This document shows positions 38,221-46,122 of a DNA stretch of 64,000 bases, one piece after another. The stretch's first letter is position 1; every line of letters starts with the position of its first letter. A model generated the notes under the pieces. The model searched no databases. It worked only from the letters and a program-made list of their open reading frames with translations, and had not been told where the DNA came from. Origin of the DNA: JABSQH01 sp039177505 (GTDB lineage: Bacteria; Actinomycetota; Acidimicrobiia; Acidimicrobiales; Ilumatobacteraceae); contig JBCDFR010000013.1 in the NCBI GenBank assembly GCA_039177505.1, forward strand, positions 12,188-76,187, read 5' to 3'. The position numbers and the translations under genes were made by a program.

Positions 38221-40017
38221 CTACGGACGTTGTCGCCGGAGTCCGACCGCAACGCGTCGGCGAGCGTGTGGGTACACGTCCGAGAACAACGATTCGCCGG
38301 CGTCGGTCGCTACGAGCAGGAGCTCGGCGTCCGCCGGCAACGGGGTGTACGGGTCAGGGTTGGCGCGCACGTCGTCGCCGCGGTCGACGGCTACCACGTT
38401 GCAACCCGTGCGCCGGTGCAGGTGCGACTCCGCAAGTGTCCGTCCGGCCAGCTCTGTGGGCACCGGCGAACGGAACACGTTCAGCCCGTGGGCCACGAGG
38501 AGCGTCTCGTCACCCCGGAAGTGGTTCCAGATCGCGGCCGACCCCGTCGCTGCATACGACAACACAGCATCTGCGCCGGCTCGATACAGCGTGGAGACGT
38601 TGCGGTCGAGACGGGAACGGCTAACGACGCGGGCATCAGGCCGCAACCCGCGGCAATAGCGAGTCAGGTAGACGTTGACGTTGTCGTCGTGGGTCGTGAT
38701 CAGGATCGAGCCCGCATCGGCAATCCCCGCTGCTTCGAGAATTGCACGGTCGGCGGCATCTCCGATCACGTACCTCGTCTCATCGCGTCGCCGCTCCGGA
38801 AGTTGTTCGACGATCGTCGAGGAAACCCCTTCAGCGCCGAGGGTCGCTGCCACGGCCCGACCCACCCGTCCACCACCGATGATCAACGCACTCGGCGCGG
38901 CCGGCGCGTCGAGCCCGTAGGCGTCGTCGAACGTGCGTAGCTCATCGGGGCTGCCAGCGAGAATGAGCAGGGACGTGCTGCGCAACTCGGTATCGGCGGC
39001 TGCCACGGTGAACTCACCACGTTCCCAGACACCGATGATGCCGACGTTCATCCGCTCGCGCAGTCGCATCTCGCCAAGCGTCTGACCGACCAACTCCGTG
39101 CCGACGACTCCGGCCTCAGCGATGCACAGTCCGCCGAAGGTGCCGATCACGTGGGTGGTGCCGGCCAGCCCAAGCGCCCGCTTGGCCATCGCCTCCCCGA
39201 GGACGTCTCCGAGCTGCACTACGCGGTCGGCGCCGGCGATCTCCAAGATGTCGACCGCTGCTGGCGAATTGGCGCTCGCGACGATGCCCACATCGGGTGC
39301 GATCTCGCGCACGGTGAACGCGATGTTGGTGTTCGTCTGGTCGTTCTGGGTGGCGACAACGAGGGCCGCCGACTCCACGCGGGCGTGGCGATAGGTCATC
39401 GGATCATCGAGCGGCCCGACCATCACTCGCCGCCCTTCGTCGTGGAGGCGGCCAGCTGCCTCCACATCGTCGACGATCACCACATACGGCACCTCGGCTC
39501 GTGTGGCGTGTTCGATCACGTCTTCCTCCACCGGCCCGAGCGCGGTGAGGATGAGATGACCGGTCGTCGCCTCCGACACGCGGCGCGGCGCCCGACGCGC
39601 CTCGCGTTCATTCATCCACGGGATGAACACGAACTGGATGAACACGAACGGCAGCATCACCAGCAGAAACGCCGACCCCGACAACAGCACGATCACCGAG
39701 AACACCCGACCGGCGTCGGACTCGAACGTGATATCGCCGAATCCGAGCGTGGTCATCGTGGTCAGCGTCCAATAGACGCTGGTCGGCCACGAGAACGAGC
39801 GACCCTCGCGGTCCATGAGCTCGTGGAAAACCGTGCTGAAAATGCCGACCATCACGACGAACGCGAGCAGCAGCACGACGATGGTCTTGAGTTGGCGACG
39901 CCGCTCGGCACGTCGGGCCGCCTGACGGGTCCGTTCGTCGTCGGCCAGCATCGCGCTGGGGGTTCCACCCACGCGTTGGCTGACCTGGGCAATCGTTGCG
40001 CCCAGCGACTTCAGCAC
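38221..40017 (-). CDS. Potassium channel with RCK (TrkA-N/TrkA-C) domains
   Basis: A 598-residue protein. Two membrane helices (about 45-65 and 102-125) flank a pore loop with the selectivity filter TLGFGD (90-95). Two cytosolic RCK modules follow: one from about 150 (LILTALGPVEEDVIEHA) and one from about 380 (ALIIGGGRVGRAVAATLG), each with nucleotide-binding and TrkA-C parts. It is a 2TM K+ channel gated by cytosolic ligand. TLGFGD is a variant of the usual TVGYGD. Confidence 0.92.
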   Translation of the reverse strand: MLKSLGATIAQVSQRVGGTPSAMLADDERTRQAARRAERRRQLKTIVVLLLAFVVMVGIFSTVFHELMDREGRSFSWPTSVYWTLTTMTTLGFGDITFESDAGRVFSVIVLLSGSAFLLVMLPFVFIQFVFIPWMNEREARRAPRRVSEATTGHLILTALGPVEEDVIEHATRAEVPYVVIVDDVEAAGRLHDEGRRVMVGPLDDPMTYRHARVESAALVVATQNDQTNTNIAFTVREIAPDVGIVASANSPAAVDILEIAGADRVVQLGDVLGEAMAKRALGLAGTTHVIGTFGGLCIAEAGVVGTELVGQTLGEMRLRERMNVGIIGVWERGEFTVAAADTELRSTSLLILAGSPDELRTFDDAYGLDAPAAPSALIIGGGRVGRAVAATLGAEGVSSTIVEQLPERRRDETRYVIGDAADRAILEAAGIADAGSILITTHDDNVNVYLTRYCRGLRPDARVVSRSRLDRNVSTLYRAGADAVLSYAATGSAAIWNHFRGDETLLVAHGLNVFRSPVPTELAGRTLAESHLHRRTGCNVVAVDRGDDVRANPDPYTPLPADAELLLVATDAGESLFSDVYPHARRRVAVGLRRQRP

Positions 40018-40087
40018 GCTGCCACGTTAGAGGGTCCGGCGACCATCACGGCAGACGCCGTGGTGCGGAGTGTGCGAACCTCGCGTG

Positions 40088-40753
40088 ATGCGCGCCTTGC
40101 CGATGAACGACGAACTGCTCCGCTACGCGATCGATCACGCCAATCCCACTGCCGACCCGGTCGCCGCCGAACTCGCAGCGGTCACGGCCGAGCGGTTCGG
40201 TGGACGATCGGCGATGAACATCGCCGAAGACCAGGGGCGGTTCTTACAGATGCTCGTCGAGATCAGCGGCGCGTCGACCGTTATCGAGGTCGGCACCTTC
40301 ACGGGGATGTCGGCGCTGTGGCTCGCTCGCGGGTTGCCGCCCGGCGGAAAGCTGGTCTGTTTCGAGCTGGTCGACAGGTATCTCGACACCGCCCGCAACG
40401 CATGGCGCGCCGCCGGGGTCGACGATCGCATCGAGGTACGGATCGGCCCTGCTGCGCACGGCTTGGCGGCGCTGCCAGAACACCCTCACGTCGATCTGGC
40501 ATTCATCGACGCCGACAAGGTCGGCTACCGCTCCTATCTCGACCTGCTGCTCCCCCGCTTGACGAGGCATGGCACGATCGCCGTCGACAACGTGTTGTGG
40601 GGTGGTGGGGTGATCGACGCCGACGACTCGACCAGCGACACCCGGGCACTCCGGGCCTTCAACCGTCACGTCGCCGACCATGACGAGCTCGACGCGGTAG
40701 TGCTCACCGTCGGCGACGGCGTGACCCTCATCCGCCACCGCAACCGGGCATAA
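40088..40753 (+). CDS. O-methyltransferase (class I, SAM-dependent)
   Basis: A 221-residue catechol/caffeoyl-CoA-type O-methyltransferase. EVGTFTGMSALWLA is the SAM-binding motif I, FIDADKVGYRSYLDLLLP contains the metal-binding Asp, and AVDNVLWGGGV is the usual later motif. It methylates a hydroxyl group of an unknown small molecule. The start could be ATG 40088 or 40103; neither has a clear ribosome binding site. Divergent from the K+ channel gene. Confidence 0.92.
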   Translation: MRALPMNDELLRYAIDHANPTADPVAAELAAVTAERFGGRSAMNIAEDQGRFLQMLVEISGASTVIEVGTFTGMSALWLARGLPPGGKLVCFELVDRYLDTARNAWRAAGVDDRIEVRIGPAAHGLAALPEHPHVDLAFIDADKVGYRSYLDLLLPRLTRHGTIAVDNVLWGGGVIDADDSTSDTRALRAFNRHVADHDELDAVVLTVGDGVTLIRHRNRA

Positions 40754-40834
40754 CGATTCGGCAACGGGCGGGGACCAGAGCGGCCACGCACGGTCGCGGG
40801 GCCATCACGGGAGCAGGAGGCGTAGTCTCGCCAC

Positions 40835-42280
40835 ATGACGCTGATCGAAACGCCGACGCTTGCCGACCGGCTACGCCGCGCCCTGCCCAACGATGTCGAC
40901 TACGCAACACTGCGGCTCGTCGACGAGCGGTCCGAGCGATTGCGGGTCCGTCGCGACACGCTCGAACCGTTGCACACCGAATTCGATACTGGCGCCATGA
41001 TCACGGTCTGGAACGGCGGAGGCCTGGGCTATGCGGCAACCGCCGATCTCAGCGATGACGGTCTCGCCGACGCCGGCCGGCGGGCCACCGACTGGGCGCG
41101 GCGCACCGCCGACGCGATGGTCGGCACCATTCCGGCCCCCGACCGTCCCACCGGGACATATGCATCGCCGGTCGAGGTCAGCTGGGACTCGATGCCACTC
41201 GACGATCGCATCGAGTTGCTCCAGCAGCAGTCGCTCCGACTCGGGACCGACGAACGGATCGTCGACTGGGGCGCCAGCCTGACCCGCCGCGACGTCGACC
41301 AACTGTTGGTCACGTCCGACGATGGTGCCGTCGAGCAGCGATTCCGCTTCGTGTATCCGAGTCTCAGCGCAACGGCCAATGAGGGCACCAATACCCAGAT
41401 CCGCACGTTCGGAGCGCATGCGTTCTGCGGACAAGGAGGCGCCGAGGTACTCGGCAGATATGGCTTCGGCGACGCGGCAACGCGCATTGCCGAGCAGGCG
41501 GTCGAGCTGCTCTCGGCACCCAACTGCCCGACCGACAGGATGGACGTACTGCTCGCGCCCGACCAGATGGTGCTGCAGATCCACGAGTCGATCGGCCACC
41601 CCCTCGAACTCGACCGCATCCTGGGAGACGAGCGCAACTACGCCGGCACGAGCTTCGTCTCCCCGGACATGTTCGGCAGCTTCCAATACGGCTCCGAGTT
41701 GCTGAATGTGACCTACGACCCGACAGTCGAGGGCCAACTGGCGAGTTTCGGATTCGACGACGACGGCACCCCTGCGGAGCGGCAGTATCTGATCCGCAAC
41801 GGTGTGCTCGAGCGAGGCCTCGGCGGCACTGTCAGCCAGGCCCGAAGCGGCCTTCCCGGCGTCGCCACCTCGCGTGCAGCGGGTTGGAATCGACCGCCGA
41901 TTGATCGGATGTCGAACCTCAACGTCGAGCCGGGCGACTCGACCGTCGACGAACTGATCGCGTCGATCGAACGCGGGGTGTACTTCCACACGAACAATTC
42001 ATGGTCGATCGACGACAGCCGCAACAAGTTCCAGTTCGGCTGCGAATACGGCGAGCTGATCGAGAACGGCGAGATCGTGGGAGCCGTCCGCAACCCCAGC
42101 TACCGGGGTATCTCCTCGGCGTTCTGGCGCAATCTGCGCGGCGTTGCCGACAACGACAGTTTCACCGTGATGGGCACGCCGAACTGTGGCAAAGGCGAGC
42201 TGAATCAGATGATCGGCACGGGACACGCATCGCCGGCGTGCTTGTTCACCGACGTCGAGGTGTTCGGGGGTGACCAATGA
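40835..42280 (+). CDS. tldD: Metallopeptidase TldD
   Basis: A 481-residue TldD. The zinc-binding HESIGH motif (about 250) sits in VLQIHESIGHPLELDR, with a further ligand expected in the C-terminal Cys/His region (GTPNCGKGELNQMIGTGHASPACLF). TldD and TldE form a heteromer that degrades unfolded peptides and processes modified peptides such as microcins. It overlaps tldE by ATGA, as expected for stoichiometric partners. Confidence 0.95.
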   Translation: MTLIETPTLADRLRRALPNDVDYATLRLVDERSERLRVRRDTLEPLHTEFDTGAMITVWNGGGLGYAATADLSDDGLADAGRRATDWARRTADAMVGTIPAPDRPTGTYASPVEVSWDSMPLDDRIELLQQQSLRLGTDERIVDWGASLTRRDVDQLLVTSDDGAVEQRFRFVYPSLSATANEGTNTQIRTFGAHAFCGQGGAEVLGRYGFGDAATRIAEQAVELLSAPNCPTDRMDVLLAPDQMVLQIHESIGHPLELDRILGDERNYAGTSFVSPDMFGSFQYGSELLNVTYDPTVEGQLASFGFDDDGTPAERQYLIRNGVLERGLGGTVSQARSGLPGVATSRAAGWNRPPIDRMSNLNVEPGDSTVDELIASIERGVYFHTNNSWSIDDSRNKFQFGCEYGELIENGEIVGAVRNPSYRGISSAFWRNLRGVADNDSFTVMGTPNCGKGELNQMIGTGHASPACLFTDVEVFGGDQ

Positions 42281-43626
42281 GCGGCACCCCCGAACGCGAT
42301 GAGCAGGCGTATTTCGATGCGCTCATCAGCGATGCCACCGGTCGTCTCGTCGGCGATGAGGTGCTGCTCGCCACACTGACCGGTGAATGCACCGACTTCA
42401 TCCGCCTGAACAACACCGACGTCCGCCAGGCCGGGACCATCGAGCAACGGCGTCTCTCGCTCGATCTCGTCGAGGGCCGCCGCCACACCGCCGGCTCGAC
42501 CCAGCTCACGGGGGTGACCGATGCCGACCGACATCGCATCGATGAGTTGGTGACGACGTTGCGGGCCCAGCGGGCACATGTCGGCGACGATCCGTACCTG
42601 CTGTACAACACCGACCCGGTTTCGACGGAACGAACCGAGGCCGGCACCGTACCCGACGCCGATGCGGCACTCGCTGATCTGCGCACGGTCGGGAAGGGCA
42701 AAGACCTCGTCGGCATATATGCGGCCGGCAACACCTTCAGCGGATTCGCCAACAGCCTTGGTCAACGCAATTGGTTCGAGTCGTCGACGTTCAATCTCGA
42801 CTGGTGCTTTTATCTGCGCGCCGACAAGGCGGCCAAGAACTTGTACGCCGGCTTCGACTGGGACGACGACACCTTCGCCCGCAAGGTCGAGTGGTCGTCG
42901 CGCCAGCTCGACGCACTGCGCCGCGACCCGATCGAGCTCGCACCGGGCGACTACCGCACGTACCTGGCGCCGCGGGCAATGGAGGAGCTTGTGTCGCTGT
43001 GGGGGTATTACGGCGCATTTGGCCGACGCGCCCATGAGACACGGCAGTCGCCGCTCCTCAAGATGGTCGCCGGGGACGAGCGCTTTGCCGCGGCGGTGAC
43101 GATCCTCGAGGACACCGCCGGTGGCGTCGCCCCGAACTTCCAGGCAGAGGGTTTCTTGCGCCCCGACCAGGTGACCCTGGTCGATGCTGGAAGGTACGCC
43201 GACACCCTCGTATCGCCGCGCTCGGCCCAGGAATTCGGCGTCGACACGAACGGCGCCACAATCGGCGAATACCCCGAGTCGTTGGCGATCGCCCCGGGCG
43301 ACGTGCCGACCGACGGCGTCGACGACGCGCTCGGCACGGGGCTGTACGTCGGCAACCTCTGGTACACCAACTTCTCCGACCGTATGGCCTGCCGCACGAC
43401 CGGCATGACGCGCTTCGCCACCTTCTGGATGGAGAACGGCGACATCGTCGCACCGATTGGCGTCCTGCGCTTCGACGACACCGCGTTCCACCTCCTCGGA
43501 GACCGCCTCGAAGGACTCACCGATACCTCAGAGTTGCTGCTCGACCCGTCGACCTACGTCGAACGATCGACGGCCAGCGCACGGATGCCCGGCGCTGTCG
43601 TCGACGGCATGCGATTCGTGCTCTAG
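42277..43626 (+). CDS. tldE: TldE/PmbA-like partner peptidase subunit
   Basis: A 449-residue TldE/PmbA homologue without the HExxH motif, as in other TldE proteins. Segments such as GIYAAGNTFSGFANSLGQRNWFESSTFNLDW and the late GLYVGNLWYTNFSDRMACRTTGMTRFATFWMENG match the family. It provides the second half of the TldD/E barrel. Translation is coupled to tldD. Confidence 0.93.
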   Translation: MSGTPERDEQAYFDALISDATGRLVGDEVLLATLTGECTDFIRLNNTDVRQAGTIEQRRLSLDLVEGRRHTAGSTQLTGVTDADRHRIDELVTTLRAQRAHVGDDPYLLYNTDPVSTERTEAGTVPDADAALADLRTVGKGKDLVGIYAAGNTFSGFANSLGQRNWFESSTFNLDWCFYLRADKAAKNLYAGFDWDDDTFARKVEWSSRQLDALRRDPIELAPGDYRTYLAPRAMEELVSLWGYYGAFGRRAHETRQSPLLKMVAGDERFAAAVTILEDTAGGVAPNFQAEGFLRPDQVTLVDAGRYADTLVSPRSAQEFGVDTNGATIGEYPESLAIAPGDVPTDGVDDALGTGLYVGNLWYTNFSDRMACRTTGMTRFATFWMENGDIVAPIGVLRFDDTAFHLLGDRLEGLTDTSELLLDPSTYVERSTASARMPGAVVDGMRFVL

Positions 43627-43732
43627 CGCCACCGGCGCGAGGTGCTATTCCGATATCAGAGGGCCGCCCCTATCTCGAACGTCGACCGTCTGACAGCGGT
43701 GTCCCATGGCCGTGTGAGGCAGAGTGGGGCAC

Positions 43733-45172
43733 ATGGACGAGCTGCATTGGACGTCGGCGACCGACATGGCGGCGGCGATCGCCAAGCGAGATGTGGCGAG
43801 CCGTGAAGTGCTCGACCACCTCGTGCGCCGGATCGACGCGCTCGACGGGTCGACCAATGCGGTCGTGACCCGCGACATCGAACGCGCAGTTGCGGCGGCC
43901 ACCGCCGCCGACGAGCAGGCCGCTCGGGCTGACGACCTTCCGCCCTTGCACGGCGTGCCGATGACGATCAAGGACTCGTTTCAGACGGCCGGATGCACCA
44001 CGACCTCGGGGGCTCCGGAACTTGCCGAGTTCGTCCCCGACGTCGACGCGGCACCGGTCGCTCGACTGCGTGAGGCGGGCGCGATCCCGTTCGCCAAGAC
44101 CAATCTCCCGATCTACGCCGGTGATATCCAGAGCTTCAACGAGGTGTTCGGCACCACCAACAATCCGTTCGATGAGACGCGCACGTGTGGTGGCTCATCG
44201 GGAGGCTCGGCGGCGGCGTTGGCCATGGGGTTCACACCAATCGAGCTCGGCAGCGACATCGCCGGATCGATCCGCACGCCGTCGGCATGGTGTGGCGTCG
44301 TCGGCCACAAACCGACGTTCGGCATCGTCCCTGCTCATGGCCAGATTCCAGGACCGCCCGGGACGTTGAGCCAGGCCGACCTGGCCGTCGCCGGGCCAAT
44401 GGCCCGCACGGTCGACGACCTCGAAGTGGCGCTCGATGTATTGGCCGGTCCCGACCGCTGGAACGCGCCTGCGTGGCGGCTCGAGCTGCCGCCACCACGG
44501 GCCACAACGCTCGGCGAACTTCGTCTGGGCGCCTGGATCGACGACGACGCCTGCCCGGTCGACAAGGACACCGCAACGACACTCGCGGGTTTGGTCGAAT
44601 CGCTGCGCGGCGCGGGCGCGACGGTGGACGACACGGCGCGGCCATTCACGCTCGACAAAGCGTGGGCGGTGTTCTCGGGCCTGCTCTTCGCGGCGCTGTC
44701 GGGCGGGCATCCGAAAGACAAGATCGAACACCTGGCGGCTGACCCTGACGCTTCCCCACTCGGCGACGCCAAGCGGCTCACCGCTGCGCGCCATCGTGAC
44801 TGGTTGAGTCTGCACGAGCGGCGGCTGCAAATGCGGGCGCGCTGGGAGGAGTTGTTCGAGCGATTCGACGCGCTGCTGCTTCCTGCGCAGCCGCGCTCGG
44901 CCATCACCCACGACCACAGCGATCCGCAGTGGGGGCGCACGGTCGACATCGGTGGCTCCGAGCGGCCATATACCGATCTGTTTCGGTGGATCGCGCCAGC
45001 GGGGCTGGCCTTGCTCCCAGCCACAGTGGTGCCGGTCGGTGTGGGCAGCGACGGCTTGCCGATCGCCGTTCAGATCGTCGGGCCACACCTCGAGGACCGC
45101 ACGCCGCTGCAGGTCGCCCGCCTTATCAGCGAACTCACCGGCGGCTGCCCCCGCCCCGTTGGAGCAACCTGA
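43733..45172 (+). CDS. Amidase (amidase signature family)
   Basis: A 479-residue amidase. The Ser-cisSer-Lys triad is visible as Lys80 (TIKDSF), Ser155 in the Gly/Ser-rich CGGSSGGSAAAL and Ser179 in ELGSDIAGSIRTPS, with the family's spacing of 75 and 24 residues. It hydrolyses an amide; this family also includes GatA, but no gatB or gatC is near. ATG 43733 is used; GTG 43724 is possible. Confidence 0.95.
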   Translation: MDELHWTSATDMAAAIAKRDVASREVLDHLVRRIDALDGSTNAVVTRDIERAVAAATAADEQAARADDLPPLHGVPMTIKDSFQTAGCTTTSGAPELAEFVPDVDAAPVARLREAGAIPFAKTNLPIYAGDIQSFNEVFGTTNNPFDETRTCGGSSGGSAAALAMGFTPIELGSDIAGSIRTPSAWCGVVGHKPTFGIVPAHGQIPGPPGTLSQADLAVAGPMARTVDDLEVALDVLAGPDRWNAPAWRLELPPPRATTLGELRLGAWIDDDACPVDKDTATTLAGLVESLRGAGATVDDTARPFTLDKAWAVFSGLLFAALSGGHPKDKIEHLAADPDASPLGDAKRLTAARHRDWLSLHERRLQMRARWEELFERFDALLLPAQPRSAITHDHSDPQWGRTVDIGGSERPYTDLFRWIAPAGLALLPATVVPVGVGSDGLPIAVQIVGPHLEDRTPLQVARLISELTGGCPRPVGAT

Positions 45173-45180
45173 CGCGGCGG

Positions 45181-45320
45181 TCCGCCGTGCCGACGTACAG
45201 TGAGGCCGAGCCGATCAGAACAGCCGGCGGCGCGACCGCCAGGGAGCCCGCCTGGCGCGAGGCCGTCCAGACGTCCGCCGTACCGACGTACAGTGAGGCC
45301 GAGCCGATCAGAACAGCCGG
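45181..45320 (+). repeat. Two 47-bp direct repeats upstream of a DUF7715-like gene
   Basis: 45181-45227 and 45274-45320 are identical except at one base (45189/45282). They are offset by 93 bp with a GC-rich 46-bp insert between them. Each contains TACAGT, which could be a -10 hexamer, so the duplication may give tandem promoters. Both are in the 204-bp gap between the amidase gene and the next gene. Confidence 0.85.
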
Positions 45321-45376
45321 TGACACCCCCTTGTCAGGAGCGGGAACGTACCCGATCAACGACAAGGAGCGGCTCC

Positions 45377-45814
45377 ATGAAGGTGCTCATCGCAACCGCA
45401 GAACTGCAAGACACGGTGCCCGGCGACTTCAGCCGGACGCTCGAGGGCGAGTTGGTCACCGCTGTCGCAACCGAGTGCGACGACGAACAGTGCTGCTGTG
45501 CTCGAGGCTTCCCCGGCCTGGTGAGCGGAGGTTCGACGACCACCGCGATGGTCGTCGAACGGTCAAGACTGACCATCGACGACGTGCGCGACGCCGTCAC
45601 CGGGTTCATCGAGCGCAGCGGCTGGGTGGAACTCCTCACCGATGCGACCGACCAGGCCGCCGATCCCGAGCAAGCGATCGGGTTGGGGATCGCTGAGTTG
45701 GTGGACGAACACGTCGAGATGATCCTTGAGGTCGGCGCCCGTTTTCGTGAGGGCACGGTGGTGGCACGGTCGGGCACCGCGATCTACGAGCGGGCGATCC
45801 GCCAGGCTGCTTGA
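45377..45814 (+). CDS. DUF7715-like hypothetical protein with Cys cluster
   Basis: A 145-residue protein starting at ATG 45377 after AAGGAG. It begins MKVLIATAELQ, and the N-terminal half contains ECDDEQCCCARGFPGL, a dense Cys cluster that could bind metal. The C-terminal half is helical. I recall similar actinobacterial proteins (MKVLVATAETQG..., CGCGRSFAGL) grouped as DUF7715, of unknown function. It is preceded by the 47-bp direct repeats and followed by a small membrane-protein gene. Confidence 0.75.
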   Translation: MKVLIATAELQDTVPGDFSRTLEGELVTAVATECDDEQCCCARGFPGLVSGGSTTTAMVVERSRLTIDDVRDAVTGFIERSGWVELLTDATDQAADPEQAIGLGIAELVDEHVEMILEVGARFREGTVVARSGTAIYERAIRQAA

Positions 45815-45851
45815 GCGAGCCCACCTACGGCCGGTACGGTCTGGGACCACC

Positions 45852-46049
45852 ATGAAGAAGCTGTTCGTTCTCATCGCCATCATCGGTGCCGTCGCCGCCA
45901 TCGCCAACGCGCTGCGCAAGGACGACCTGAACAACGACATCGACCGGGCAACCTCGTCGATGGGTGGTGGGTCGACGCCGAGCCCGGTGCCATCGGCAGA
46001 CGGTGCCAACGAGACACCGGCCGGCGCCGACGACGCCGCCACTGACTGA
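45852..46049 (+). CDS. Small membrane-anchored protein
   Basis: A 65-residue protein. An N-terminal membrane helix (MKKLFVLIAIIGAVAAIANAL) is followed by KDDLNNDIDRATSS and a Gly/Ser/Pro/Ala tail. The short charged stretch after the helix resembles the small tail-anchored or Tat-like proteins common in actinobacteria, but nothing proves a function. It starts 37 bp after the DUF7715-like gene. Confidence 0.6.
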   Translation: MKKLFVLIAIIGAVAAIANALRKDDLNNDIDRATSSMGGGSTPSPVPSADGANETPAGADDAATD

Positions 46050-46122
46050 ACGCAACCGCGCTCGAGCGAGGACGATCGCTCAGCGACGGGCTTCACCGAA
46101 CAAGCCTGCCCGTGTGGATCGA

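Noticed and set aside
43733..45172. GatA (tRNA amidotransferase subunit)
   Set aside because: The amidase triad fits, but no gatB or gatC is adjacent, so the general amidase call is safer.
45181..45320. CRISPR array
   Set aside because: Only two repeats with one GC-rich spacer and no cas genes nearby; a plain direct duplication.
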